Part shown: piece by piece, positions 13,607 through 19,879 of the stretch
Layout: every line of letters begins with the position of its first letter
How positions within the stretch are numbered: position 1 is the first letter of the stretch
IMG/VR virus record: IMGVR_UViG_3300033388_004037
Location: 1-27,379 of that record
Length of the DNA stretch: 27,379 nt
DNA from: a virus
Direction: 5' to 3' (one strand)
Position numbers and translations under genes: made by a program
The notes under the pieces: generated by a model
Seen by the model: only the letters and a program-made list of their open reading frames with translations
What the model was told of the DNA's origin: nothing
Database searches by the model: none

Positions 13607-14157
13607 CAGAACACCCGCTTAATTCGTTGAGGATGAGTTTTATTCACTGTGGTTTCTATCATCAGGAAAACATCAACTTCATTTTCTTGAAGTTCCTTCA
13701 CCAACTTAAGCCAGATATTTACATCTGTAGAATTGAAATTAAAAGTCAGGTCATTCTCATTTACCTGTTTAAGAAGATCACTGACCAACCCCGATATGAA
13801 ACCCAAAGGAAGTTCATAGTCTGGATTTTTAACCACATAAATTCCGTGGGTATCTCCATCTTGACTTGAAGGGTCAATAGCCACAACTACACCACCATCC
13901 ATTTCTGCCTGATCAGCAGCCATAAGAAGTTTCAAATAATTAGCAGTGAGATTGAAAGCTTCATTCTTGGATGGGTCTTGTGTGACTATCCAGTTACAAT
14001 AACCCGCTTGCTGTTCCATCAGCAAAGATAGAGTCATACCCTTGTGCTTTCCAAAAGGAATTTCCCAATTTGAGGCAGCAGCTATTTCAAGAGACTCCTG
14101 AGATTCCTTAGAGTCAATCTGATTTTGAACTAGTTGCCCGAAAGTCACAGCAGTCAT
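13606..14157 (-). CDS. Protein with exodeoxyribonuclease X C-terminal-like domain, 183 aa
   Basis: Residues 30-60, EIPFGKHKGMTLSLLMEQQA then GYCNWIV, match the small FGKHKG-x-L...GYxxWxx module found at the end of ExoX-type nucleases and in DUF3820-like proteins, where it is thought to contact DNA. No DEDD exonuclease domain is present. The remaining 120 residues are acidic and unrecognised (VVAIDPSSQDGDTHGIYVV). ATGA overlap with the upstream gene indicates translational coupling. A DNA-end or replication-fork accessory role is a guess. Confidence 0.7.
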   Translation of the reverse strand: MTAVTFGQLVQNQIDSKESQESLEIAAASNWEIPFGKHKGMTLSLLMEQQAGYCNWIVTQDPSKNEAFNLTANYLKLLMAADQAEMDGGVVVAIDPSSQDGDTHGIYVVKNPDYELPLGFISGLVSDLLKQVNENDLTFNFNSTDVNIWLKLVKELQENEVDVFLMIETTVNKTHPQRIKRVF

Positions 14158-14408
14158 ATTAATGTATGTTCACCTGTATCAATTTCATCAGCATGTGTAA
14201 CCGAAAGATCAGAAGCAAGTTCTGCGTAAGCAACTGCAATTGAATCCTGATTATAGAATACAACCTCACAATGATCTTCACCATGCGGGTAAATTGAACC
14301 GATATGAAAAGAGGACATATCAATATTCTTCCATTGCATGTACTCAGCAAAGTCAGTTTTGATTGCCTTCTCAGTTTCGGCGTTTGAAATTCGTGTAACA
14401 AATGTCAT
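14154..14408 (-). CDS. Hypothetical protein, 84 aa, first gene after promoter 14440-14468
   Basis: Not recognised. N-terminal half is helical (NAETEKAIKTDFAEYMQW); the second half has GSIYPHGEDHCEVVFYNQDS, a His/Asp/Cys-rich beta segment. ATG lies behind CGAATTTTAGGAGAGACTAG, the same leader as the genes starting at 33 and 20463. A frame of nearly equal length in another phase is its shadow and lacks this ribosome site. It heads a seven-gene operon ending at 11401. Confidence 0.8.
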   Translation of the reverse strand: MTFVTRISNAETEKAIKTDFAEYMQWKNIDMSSFHIGSIYPHGEDHCEVVFYNQDSIAVAYAELASDLSVTHADEIDTGEHTLI

Positions 14409-14439
14409 CTAGTCTCTCCTAAAATTCGATGTATACCCC

Positions 14440-14468
14440 ATTTTACAGTACGCAGAAATATTTGTCAA
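14440..14468 (-). promoter_or_regulatory. Sigma70-type promoter of the 14408-11401 operon
   Basis: Minus strand TTGACA at 14468-14463, optimal 17-base spacer, TAAAAT at 14445-14440. It is one of the best promoters in the window. Boundary motif copy 5 lies nine bases upstream of the -35. Confidence 0.9.
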
Positions 14469-14471
14469 GGT

Positions 14472-15062
14472 CTAATATTTGACCTTAGTATCAAATAACG
14501 CTCCTAGCTTGAACATTGTGGCTAATGCAGTTTCCAATCTGTTCCCCAAAATTTCTATCGTATTATCATTGGTAATTCTGTAGTCAATCAGATGTGCGGA
14601 AATTCCATTTTCTGAAGAATGGTGTTCTTCTTCTGCCCCCAGATTTGTTTCCTGTTGTCGAACACACTCGATCACCACCCCACCCCTTGCGTGAACCCAA
14701 TCAGCTTCGTTATCGAATCTGACATCAGTAATAAAAACCAATTGAATAGCAGGGGGAATACCCTGAATCTTAGAGTGCAACCACTTCACCCAAAAATCCT
14801 TGTCAATCATATCCCGTGCAAACTCGGTTCCAAGTTTTTGCAACATCTCCCTGTACGAAATTCCCCACTGCTCAGAAACCTCTTCTTTGTGTTCATAGAA
14901 CTTTCCGATAGGCTCCCGAAATATAGCAGCAGCAGAATGCTTCACCCCATCCCCAAAAGAAAATCTTTGCGCTAATGGGTGGTTAGGTCTTTTTAAATAC
15001 TCTTCCACCATCGTATCTTTTCCGCTTCCTGCTTTCCCACAAATTCCAATTATTTCTGCCAT
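14472..15062 (-). CDS. Deoxynucleoside monophosphate kinase (T4 gene 1 type)
   Basis: Phosphorylates dNMPs to dNDPs for phage DNA synthesis. P-loop GKAGSGKDT at residues 9-17; FITDVRFDNEADWVHARGGV is the highly characteristic mid-protein motif of this family, followed by a lid-like basic region (CVRQQETN) and EHHSSENG. 196 aa is near the usual 200-240. ATG overlaps the end of the membrane protein gene by 13 bases and has AGGGG upstream. The last seven codons (FDTKVKY) are encoded by boundary motif copy 5, so the motif is both coding and upstream of the next promoter. Confidence 0.93.
   Translation of the reverse strand: MAEIIGICGKAGSGKDTMVEEYLKRPNHPLAQRFSFGDGVKHSAAAIFREPIGKFYEHKEEVSEQWGISYREMLQKLGTEFARDMIDKDFWVKWLHSKIQGIPPAIQLVFITDVRFDNEADWVHARGGVVIECVRQQETNLGAEEEHHSSENGISAHLIDYRITNDNTIEILGNRLETALATMFKLGALFDTKVKY
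14478..14495. repeat. Boundary motif copy 5, reverse orientation
   Basis: On the plus strand TTTGACCTTAGTATCAAA, i.e. the motif turned round relative to the other five copies. It overlaps the last codons of the dNMP kinase gene and lies upstream of promoter 14440-14468. Confidence 0.75.
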
Positions 15063-15313
15063 TCTAAAACCCCTGTTATAAATTTACGAACAAGCAGATG
15101 GAACCCCCGCGCAAAATATCGGCGCGTATAGTATCTGCGAATATATGAACTAACTGTAAAAATCATCACGAACCCAAAAGAAGTTCTTGCTGTTGATTCA
15201 TACTCTGGATAGACCAAAGGAATCACCCAGAGCAATACGCACCACGATACACAAAATCCAAGTGCCATGTCTGCGCTAGTCTCGATATGAGACTCAAGTT
15301 TAGTTTGTTCCAT
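15050..15313 (-). CDS. DUF7220-like small membrane protein, 87 aa
   Basis: Two predicted membrane helices: ALGFCVSWCVLLWVIPLVYP and TSFGFVMIFTVSSYI, followed by a basic RRYYTRRYF segment that should lie in the cytoplasm. The QTKLESHIET start, the Pro ending helix 1 and the FTVSSYIRRYYTRRYF end match the phage DUF7220 pattern as I remember it (FTxxSxxRSYxxRRxF). ATG 15313 sits behind AGGGGAAAGGGG, better than the in-frame start 11 codons upstream. Function unknown; holin activity is possible for any such protein but unsupported here. Confidence 0.72.
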   Translation of the reverse strand: MEQTKLESHIETSADMALGFCVSWCVLLWVIPLVYPEYESTARTSFGFVMIFTVSSYIRRYYTRRYFARGFHLLVRKFITGVLEWQK

Positions 15314-15375
15314 CCCCTTTCCCCTACCATATATACTACTGCCCAAAAAAGCTACCCTGTCTGTTGTGGAGCACC

Positions 15376-15738
15376 CTAGTAATCTTGAAAAGCTGCGTGT
15401 CCCACAGCAACCATTTCTTTGTTAATATTCATTTCCGTAGACTCACCCCTATCCATCCAAAGAGTACCTATCCACCTTCCATATTTACCCTGCTTATCCT
15501 TCAAAGTCGTTACAACCAAATCACCTTTCATATCATCCAACAGTCTCACCAAAAACTTAGTGGATTCTATGCCTTTTAGTTTTTCCTTAAGGTCTTTGGT
15601 TCTCGATTCGGGGGCATTGATTCCATACAACCGGAACCGTTCATGAACCTTGATGTGAAATCCAAGGTCTACCCATAGATCAACAGTATCCCCATCTACT
15701 ACTCTGTCTACCGTACATTTATATTCAAACATCTTCAT
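15376..15738 (-). CDS. Thermonuclease (SNase)-like nuclease, 120 aa
   Basis: Staphylococcal nuclease fold: VDRVVDGDTVDLWVDLGF (10-27) with metal-binding Asp15 and Asp20, RFRLYGINAPE (35-45) with Arg37 and Glu44, and GKYGRWIGTLW (84-94) with Arg88. All three catalytic positions of SNase (Asp/Arg/Glu plus second Arg) appear present, so activity against DNA or RNA is likely. There is no signal peptide, so it would act in the host cytoplasm, perhaps on host DNA or in recombination. The start overlaps the C2H2 protein end, with GGGGAGAA upstream. Confidence 0.92.
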   Translation of the reverse strand: MKMFEYKCTVDRVVDGDTVDLWVDLGFHIKVHERFRLYGINAPESRTKDLKEKLKGIESTKFLVRLLDDMKGDLVVTTLKDKQGKYGRWIGTLWMDRGESTEMNINKEMVAVGHAAFQDY

Positions 15739-16027
15739 TTCTCCCCATGTGTTTTGCAGCTATGTGTTGTTGTAGTCCAACTTCAGCAACCATTTTATCA
15801 CAGTACGAGCATTTTACTTTCGGGGATTTACCCTGAGTAGCATGGTGCTGTGGGTTTACGGTTTGCTGTTTCTCTGGAAGATCGAAAATACTTGGGTCAT
15901 CATCTTCTGGTTTGTCACCCCCGCATCCCGCGCATGTGTAAGGATAACCCTGTGGGTCTCTCCCATCAGAGCAACAACATAATTGGCAAATCATCCCCTC
16001 AACAATCTGGTCTGCAATATCACCCAC
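15725..16027 (-). CDS. Zinc protein with a C2H2-type finger, 100 aa
   Basis: Two metal sites are visible. The first is CQLC (14-17) with CAGC (32-35), a zinc ribbon. The second, KCSYCDKMVAEVGLQQHIAA then KH, has the C-x2-C-x11-H-x4-H spacing of a classical C2H2 finger (Cys73, Cys76, His88, His93), which is uncommon in bacteria and phages outside Ros/MucR. GTG 16027 is taken as start because AGGTGA lies six bases before it and it overlaps the previous stop (GTGGGTGA). An ATG upstream would give 123 aa with a long overlap. Nucleic acid binding is likely. Confidence 0.76.
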   Translation of the reverse strand: MGDIADQIVEGMICQLCCCSDGRDPQGYPYTCAGCGGDKPEDDDPSIFDLPEKQQTVNPQHHATQGKSPKVKCSYCDKMVAEVGLQQHIAAKHMGRNEDV

Positions 16028-16253
16028 GGTCTTCACCTGTTGGTTTACCTGTATAACTTCTGGTAGGGCTTTGGATATCCATAAGTGATTCCACACTTTT
16101 CAGGATTGCTCTGGCATCAGAATTAGACTGACCTTCTAGGGCATCAGCTATATCAACCAAAGCCTTTCCCTGTTTTCGCAATTCCTCAGATGCATTTTCA
16201 CAACTGGCATCTAGGATTTCAAGTATATCTTTTACTACTTCCGATTTTCTCAT
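16020..16253 (-). CDS. Hypothetical helical protein, 77 aa
   Basis: Not recognised. Almost entirely helical: SEVVKDILEILDASCENASE then QGKALVDIADALEGQ and ARAILKSVESLMDI, with a polar tail. ATG 16253 overlaps the preceding stop (TAATG) with GAGGGTAGG upstream, preferred over a start seven codons earlier. Coupled on both sides. Might be a small oligomeric adaptor, unsupported. Confidence 0.75.
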   Translation of the reverse strand: MRKSEVVKDILEILDASCENASEELRKQGKALVDIADALEGQSNSDARAILKSVESLMDIQSPTRSYTGKPTGEDRG

Positions 16254-16624
16254 TAGCCTACCCTCTCTACGCATTCATAAAGTTTAGCGTCATCACAAAG
16301 CGACACACTATCAAATATTTCATACTGGTCATTCATCGGTTCTGAAAAGGGAACTTCACGATCAACAAATTGATTGACCGTCATATCAACAACAATGTCT
16401 TCCCCTGTTTCAAGGTCTTGGACAACCAACCAACTATGATCTTTATTCCAGAACGTACCGAAGCACCAAGCAATATTATATTCAAGCAGCTTGGCTTTTT
16501 TGATTTGAACGATTAGCCACACACACGCATTATGACAATGACCGTGCGTAGATGATACGCCCGTATCTTTCAGACATTGATCGACATCTGCCAATGCCAA
16601 TACTTCTTCAACTGTTGTAGCCAT
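16253..16624 (-). CDS. Transglutaminase/papain-like protein, 123 aa
   Basis: A cysteine-histidine-aspartate arrangement is visible in order: THGHCHNACVWLI (Cys30, Cys34), KDHSWLVVQD (His63) and IVVDMTVNQF (Asp80). The pattern Cys-(~30)-HSW-(~15)-D-x-T-x-x-QF is what small transglutaminase-like proteins of phages and bacteria show. It could be a protease, amidase or deamidase acting on a host protein, or an inactive binding module. ATG behind GGGGAAATAAAA. Fold assignment is by eye; a structure prediction would settle whether the three residues meet. Confidence 0.62.
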   Translation of the reverse strand: MATTVEEVLALADVDQCLKDTGVSSTHGHCHNACVWLIVQIKKAKLLEYNIAWCFGTFWNKDHSWLVVQDLETGEDIVVDMTVNQFVDREVPFSEPMNDQYEIFDSVSLCDDAKLYECVERVG

Positions 16625-16626
16625 TT

Positions 16627-16959
16627 TTATTTCCCCAATTTCGTTTCATAATAATCATCCACCGTATAATCACTAGGTAGAATTTTCTTCTTGTGAAAAA
16701 ACCCCTTGTACTGTGGAAATTCTTTTTCAAACATTCGACCATAATAAGGGCTAGTATCATTCAAAATTTTATAGCCTGATTTCTCCCCCCACTTTTCTCC
16801 TGAAATCATAGAATCCCATCTGAGCTTGTGGAAAATCCCCCTACAAGAAAAATGCCTTTTGGTTCTTATTGCTTCCAATGCGAGTTTTTTAAATGCTTCA
16901 TAGATGTGGGGATTTTCAGCATGATACTTTTTAAATTTCTTTTCCATTTCTATGCTCAT
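16627..16959 (-). CDS. Tandem paralogue A, uncharacterised phage protein, 110 aa
   Basis: Close relative of the next gene (16959-17243). Shared blocks are KKYHAENPHIYEAFKKLALE, a basic RTKRHFSCRGIFHKLRWDS, and SPYYGRMFEKEFPQYKGFF. I recognise this arrangement from phage genomes but know no function. The helical N terminus with basic middle suggests nucleic acid binding. This copy has a longer C terminus (YTVDDYYETKLGK) and an inserted WGEKSGY. ATG overlaps the stop of the sister gene (TAATG) with GAGGAA upstream, consistent with recent tandem duplication. Confidence 0.82.
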   Translation of the reverse strand: MSIEMEKKFKKYHAENPHIYEAFKKLALEAIRTKRHFSCRGIFHKLRWDSMISGEKWGEKSGYKILNDTSPYYGRMFEKEFPQYKGFFHKKKILPSDYTVDDYYETKLGK

Positions 16960-17243
16960 TATTCAAATTCCTCTGGCAAGATTTTCCTTTTCTTAAAAAA
17001 TCCTTTGTACTTTGGAAATTCTTTTTCGAACATTCGTGCATAGTAGGGGCTTGCATGATCCCAAATTTTGAACTGACCTGTTCCTGTCACGGGGGTTTCC
17101 CATCTGAGAATACAAAAAATTGCCCTAGCAGAAAACCTCACTCTACGCTTTGCAGCTTCCAAAGCTTTTTCTTTGAAGGCTTTATAGATGTGGGGATTCT
17201 CCGCATGATAAATCTTAAACTTTTTTAATATTGCTGAACTCAT
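16959..17243 (-). CDS. Tandem paralogue B, uncharacterised phage protein, 94 aa
   Basis: Same family as 16627-16959: KIYHAENPHIYKAFKEKALE, RRVRFSARAIFCILRWETPV, SPYYARMFEKEFPKYKGFFK. ATG behind GGGGGAAAGTAT. It is the first gene after terminator 17260-17297 with no clear promoter of its own, so it relies on read-through or on an unrecognised promoter. About two thirds of aligned positions match its sister by eye, whereas the linking segment between blocks differs. Confidence 0.82.
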   Translation of the reverse strand: MSSAILKKFKIYHAENPHIYKAFKEKALEAAKRRVRFSARAIFCILRWETPVTGTGQFKIWDHASPYYARMFEKEFPKYKGFFKKRKILPEEFE

Positions 17244-17259
17244 ATACTTTCCCCCAGAT

Positions 17260-17297
17260 AAAAAAAATCCTGTCCCTGAGATTAATCAAGAACAGGA
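17260..17297 (-). terminator. Rho-independent terminator after the HD hydrolase gene
   Basis: Minus strand TCCTGT...ACAGGA outer stem with an inner GATTAATC-like pairing, then eight T. Confidence 0.8.
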
Positions 17298-17321
17298 CTC
17301 TACTCCCTCCCCATCAATTTT

Positions 17322-17852
17322 TTACGCAGCAAAGTCATAAAGTATTTTTTCAACTTTAGCATACAAGGCAGGATGTCCACCTTTCAAAGACTTCAACAGC
17401 AATTTGTTTTCCGCAACATAGACCTTTGCAAACTTCGGGTCATGTATAATTATGGTTGGAGTGTTGTGAGAAATATCAGCAAGCTTGATTGTCTTAACTT
17501 CATTCGGAGCTTTAGCCAAATGTGCAGCAATCAAAGCTTTCCTTTCTTTTCTGGTTGTGGCTTCAGGATATTCTTTGTTGCTCAACCACTCAACAAAAGT
17601 AGCAGCAACCATACCACCATGCTTTTCAACTTCACTCAGGGGGTGGTCAGTGTCTTCAAGAATGTCATGCATCATAGCAGCAGCTATCATGTCATAATCA
17701 AGCCCTACCGTGTCCCTTACAATCCTAGCAACTTCCATTGGGTGCTCAACGTAAGGCTCACCAGTATAATTTCTGGTCTGCCCATCGTGAGCCATTGTAA
17801 TGAACTCAATAACATTGTCGATGTCGTGAATAAATGTGTTTTCGTTTTTCAT
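17322..17852 (-). CDS. HD-domain hydrolase resembling small alarmone hydrolases, 176 aa
   Basis: Metal-dependent HD fold of the RelA/SpoT and MESH1 kind. GEPYVEHP gives His37, AMMHDILEDTD gives His62-Asp63 and Glu66-Asp67, and IKLADISHNT gives Asp126 and Asn130, equivalent to the KLADRxHN of SpoT. No synthetase domain. Family members remove the 3' pyrophosphate from (p)ppGpp or related nucleotides. The ATG at 17852 is at the predicted +1 of promoter 17859-17887, and no later ATG would keep the first helix (IDNVIEFITMAHDGQ), so translation must begin on a leaderless message. It is monocistronic, with its own promoter and terminator. Confidence 0.85.
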   Translation of the reverse strand: MKNENTFIHDIDNVIEFITMAHDGQTRNYTGEPYVEHPMEVARIVRDTVGLDYDMIAAAMMHDILEDTDHPLSEVEKHGGMVAATFVEWLSNKEYPEATTRKERKALIAAHLAKAPNEVKTIKLADISHNTPTIIIHDPKFAKVYVAENKLLLKSLKGGHPALYAKVEKILYDFAA

Positions 17853-17858
17853 ACTATA

Positions 17859-17887
17859 AGTATAGCCCCATCTATAATATTTGTCAA
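17859..17887 (-). promoter_or_regulatory. Sigma70-type promoter of the HD hydrolase gene
   Basis: Minus strand TTGACA at 17887-17882, optimal 17-base spacer, TATACT at 17864-17859. The predicted start 17852 is the A of the only plausible ATG. Confidence 0.88.
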
Positions 17888-17889
17888 CC

Positions 17890-18060
17890 CTAATATGTGA
17901 TAAATCCAAAGAAAAATAACCCTGCTGTACCGAACCAATAAACCCCCATAACCATCATAATTACAAATGGGTGCTTGCTGTAATCGACACGCTTAACCAT
18001 GTAGATGTGAATCCCGAACAGAATTATAACGGTCATCAGAATGTACAGTTTAATGTTCAT
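17890..18060 (-). CDS. Small membrane protein, 56 aa
   Basis: MNIKLYILMTVIILFGIHIY is one membrane helix and VMGVYWFGTAGLFFFGFITY the second, separated by a basic loop (VKRVDYSKH), so both ends probably face the periplasm. ATG overlaps the preceding stop (ATGA). Last gene of the CRP-site operon; its stop lies beside the -35 of the HD hydrolase promoter. Function unknown; no lysis gene neighbours support a holin call. Confidence 0.75.
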   Translation of the reverse strand: MNIKLYILMTVIILFGIHIYMVKRVDYSKHPFVIMMVMGVYWFGTAGLFFFGFITY

Positions 18061-18194
18061 GTCTTCACTGTGACCATGTAAGGTCTGGGGTTGGGTCTCA
18101 TATCAACAGACCACTTTACCGCATGTCCACGATCTTTCATGTGCTCCATGTAGGCAACGGTCTCAGACCAATTTGTAAAAAATCTAGTAATCAT
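18057..18194 (-). CDS. Hypothetical basic protein, 45 aa
   Basis: MITRFFTNWSETVAYMEHMK followed by DRGHAVKWSVDMRPNPRPYM and VTVKT. It reads like a small strand-helix-strand domain of the kind that binds nucleic acid. ATGA overlaps at both ends link it to its neighbours, which is the main reason to accept so short a frame. Not recognised. Confidence 0.72.
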   Translation of the reverse strand: MITRFFTNWSETVAYMEHMKDRGHAVKWSVDMRPNPRPYMVTVKT

Positions 18195-18385
18195 GCTGCT
18201 TTGCTCCTTGCTGCTAATTCCATCCCGCAGTAATTAATTTCATCGGCGTAGTAACCCGCTTTAGTACCTTCGGGGTTTGCCCTCATTGCTTCGTAAGCAT
18301 CTTTCATGATGTAACGAAGGGAATCATCACACTTGTTTTTCAGCATGATGGGATAAGTTCTGTGATTGATGTGGACTATGACCAT
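18191..18385 (-). CDS. Hypothetical protein, 64 aa
   Basis: MVIVHINHRTYPIMLKNKCD then an amphipathic helix (SLRYIMKDAYEAMRANPEG) and a Gly/Tyr/Cys segment (AGYYADEINYCGMELA). TAATG overlap upstream, ATGA downstream. Second gene of the CRP-site operon. Function unknown. Confidence 0.75.
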   Translation of the reverse strand: MVIVHINHRTYPIMLKNKCDDSLRYIMKDAYEAMRANPEGTKAGYYADEINYCGMELAARSKAA

Positions 18386-18612
18386 TATTTTTTCATCCTG
18401 TAAAGTCTAAGAGTGGCAGCACAAACGGGAACTTCAAAAAGAACGATTCCAAATTTGCGAACAGCGATACCTGCTTGATGTGCTTCAGGGTGCTTGTGGC
18501 AAATGCGTTGAGCCAACTGGTGAGTGGTAACTTTTCTCCAATGCTTGAAACCTGCAACCGCGAAAATCGCTACGGGGATTTGAAGGCTGAAGAAGATAAT
18601 TAGTGTTTCCAT
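18385..18612 (-). CDS. Hypothetical membrane-anchored protein, 75 aa
   Basis: Begins with a hydrophobic helix (LIIFFSLQIPVAIFAVAGF), then a His/Arg-rich segment (WRKVTTHQLAQRICHKHPEA) and a second moderately hydrophobic stretch (KFGIVLFEVPVCAATL) with a basic end. Probably one or two membrane passes. ATG is behind GAGACACGAA, the leader also seen before 27284. First gene after the CRP-site promoter at 18643-18672. Not recognised. Confidence 0.75.
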   Translation of the reverse strand: METLIIFFSLQIPVAIFAVAGFKHWRKVTTHQLAQRICHKHPEAHQAGIAVRKFGIVLFEVPVCAATLRLYRMKK

Positions 18613-18642
18613 TTCGTGTCTCGTTTTCTTTTCTATACCTTA

Positions 18643-18672
18643 AGTATAGCGCACTACGAAATTATTTGTCAA
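18643..18672 (-). promoter_or_regulatory. Sigma70-type promoter of the 18612-17890 operon
   Basis: Minus strand TTGACA at 18672-18667, 18-base spacer, TATACT at 18648-18643. Predicted start 18636, with a conventional 24-base leader. CRP-type site upstream. Confidence 0.87.
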
Positions 18673-18679
18673 TTATCTG

Positions 18680-18695
18680 TGTGACGTACTTCACA
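18680..18695. promoter_or_regulatory. CRP-type site TGTGACGTACTTCACA
   Basis: TGTGA-N6-TCACA centred near -51.5 from the predicted start at 18636. Flanks CAAAG...ACAGATAA are shared with the other copies. Confidence 0.75.
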
Positions 18696-18705
18696 CTTTG
18701 TAAAA

Positions 18706-18735
18706 TAAAAAAAAAGGGGGGTATCTCAACCCCCC
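18706..18735 (-). terminator. Rho-independent terminator of the oxygenase operon
   Basis: Minus strand GGGGGG-TTGAGATA-CCCCCC followed by nine T. It ends the unit begun at promoter 20497-20526. Confidence 0.92.
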
Positions 18736-18760
18736 AAGTCACACATCACGCTCTTCGCGT

Positions 18761-18988
18761 TCAGTCTTTCAGTAAATCCGAACAGGCAGGGGGTTTTAAA
18801 TATCCTTCCCGAAGGGCATTCAGTTCAGGGCTACCCACATCCATAGAACAAGTTGCGTGTCCACCGTGATTATCGAAGAACCCGCAGTGGGGAGTATTCA
18901 CCCCCGACAACTTGCAGCAAAAGTCTCCATCAGGAACCAAGATTTTCAGGTTCACCATTTTGTATCCGTTATTTATTTTCTGATTCAT
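18761..18988 (-). CDS. Cysteine/histidine-rich hypothetical protein, 75 aa
   Basis: A small protein with five Cys and three His: FCCKLSGVNTPHCGFFDNHG, GHATCSMD, PPACSDLL. The spacing suggests a metal site, though not a standard ribbon. ATG 18988 has AGGAGAATCAGAAA upstream and overlaps the previous gene by 20 bases; a start at 18958 (MVNLKILVPDG) with GGATACAAA is an equally reasonable choice. Last gene before terminator 18706-18735. Function unknown. Confidence 0.74.
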   Translation of the reverse strand: MNQKINNGYKMVNLKILVPDGDFCCKLSGVNTPHCGFFDNHGGHATCSMDVGSPELNALREGYLKPPACSDLLKD

Positions 18989-19199
18989 TTTCTGATTCTC
19001 CTATTCCATTCATTTCATTGTCCAGTATCATTGATTCGATTTCTTCCCGAAGTAAATTCAATTCGATTCGTGTTTGGTTTATTGCAACAATAAACTGAGT
19101 GTGCCTTTTCACTTCATTTACTTTTTTGGTTTTCTCATAATGGTTTTTGAGTCCCACATGGTAGTTCAAAAGTTCTTCTAATTTTTCTTGTACGTCCAT
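18969..19199 (-). CDS. Coiled-coil hypothetical protein, 76 aa
   Basis: Charged heptad-like helices throughout (EKLEELLNYHVGLKNHYEKT, RIELNLLREEIESMILDNEM) and a Glu/Ser/Asn-rich tail (ESENESENK). TAATG overlap with the oxygenase gene. Probably an oligomerising helix bundle; no function can be assigned. Confidence 0.75.
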   Translation of the reverse strand: MDVQEKLEELLNYHVGLKNHYEKTKKVNEVKRHTQFIVAINQTRIELNLLREEIESMILDNEMNGIGESENESENK

Positions 19200-19879
19200 T
19201 ATCTTATCCAGTAGACAAGCGAATATCTTTCGCCTTTGGTTACAGGGTTTGCCCTATGAGCCGTGATAGGGTTCCCCGAAAATAGAAGGGCATGACCCTT
19301 CGGAATATTAATCTCCTGTTCTGGGTTTCGCACGAATGTCATACTGCCCCCTTCGTATTCATCATTCAAAGCCACTGAAACAGATAGCAGAGAACTCCCG
19401 TCATGATGCATCTCCATACTTCGATAGCCAACCTGAGTTGTGTACTTGATCAGAAAGCATTTTGAAACCTTGTCCACCCTGTAACCAAATAATCCCATGT
19501 ACAAAGAATTCAAAATATACAGGCAAATAAAATCTTCGTGATAACTGTTAATCCACGGATTCATTTTCTTTAACGGAATTTCAAATGCAGCATACCCATC
19601 TTTATTATCGAAACACCATTGGTCAGAATCGTTAGCTATCTTGATAAGCCAATCGCAGTATTCATATGAGAGCAGGGGAACCGAAAAAATGTAAGGTGCG
19701 GGTTCCTGTAGTCGTTGTAAAAGATTGCTTTGTTCATGAACCTGTCCCTCTTTGTTAAACACCCCCTTCCAATCTGCGTTCAATAATTCGGGGGTAGGTT
19801 TCCAATTCCAGACTTCAGGTTTCTCAGAAGGCAACCACCTGTCCACGGCATTAATTAAAGTTCCCCGAAATTTGCTCAC
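19199..19879 (-). CDS. 2-oxoglutarate/Fe(II)-dependent oxygenase, prolyl/lysyl hydroxylase-like, 226 aa
   Basis: The C-terminal double-stranded beta-helix carries the iron triad: HHD in MEMHHDGSSLLSVSVALN (His158, Asp160) and His208 in GNPITAHRANPV, followed by GERYSLVYW whose Arg218 would bind 2-oxoglutarate. FEGGSMTF-like EYEGGSMTFV between them is typical of prolyl-4-hydroxylase and PLOD relatives. About 65 N-terminal residues are unassigned. Substrate unknown; phage relatives have been proposed to modify proteins or nucleobases. GTG start overlapping the previous stop (TAGTG), supported by AGG upstream. Confidence 0.9.
   Translation of the reverse strand: MSKFRGTLINAVDRWLPSEKPEVWNWKPTPELLNADWKGVFNKEGQVHEQSNLLQRLQEPAPYIFSVPLLSYEYCDWLIKIANDSDQWCFDNKDGYAAFEIPLKKMNPWINSYHEDFICLYILNSLYMGLFGYRVDKVSKCFLIKYTTQVGYRSMEMHHDGSSLLSVSVALNDEYEGGSMTFVRNPEQEINIPKGHALLFSGNPITAHRANPVTKGERYSLVYWIR

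Noticed and set aside
14159-14401. Alternative 80-residue frame in the same interval as 14154-14408
   Set aside because: Its composition is poor and it has no ribosome site, whereas 14154-14408 starts behind AGGAGAGACTAG and overlaps the next gene by ATGA.
17890-18060. Holin call for the two-helix membrane protein (and for 15050-15313)
   Set aside because: No endolysin, spanin or other lysis gene was seen in the window; two helices alone do not show holin function.
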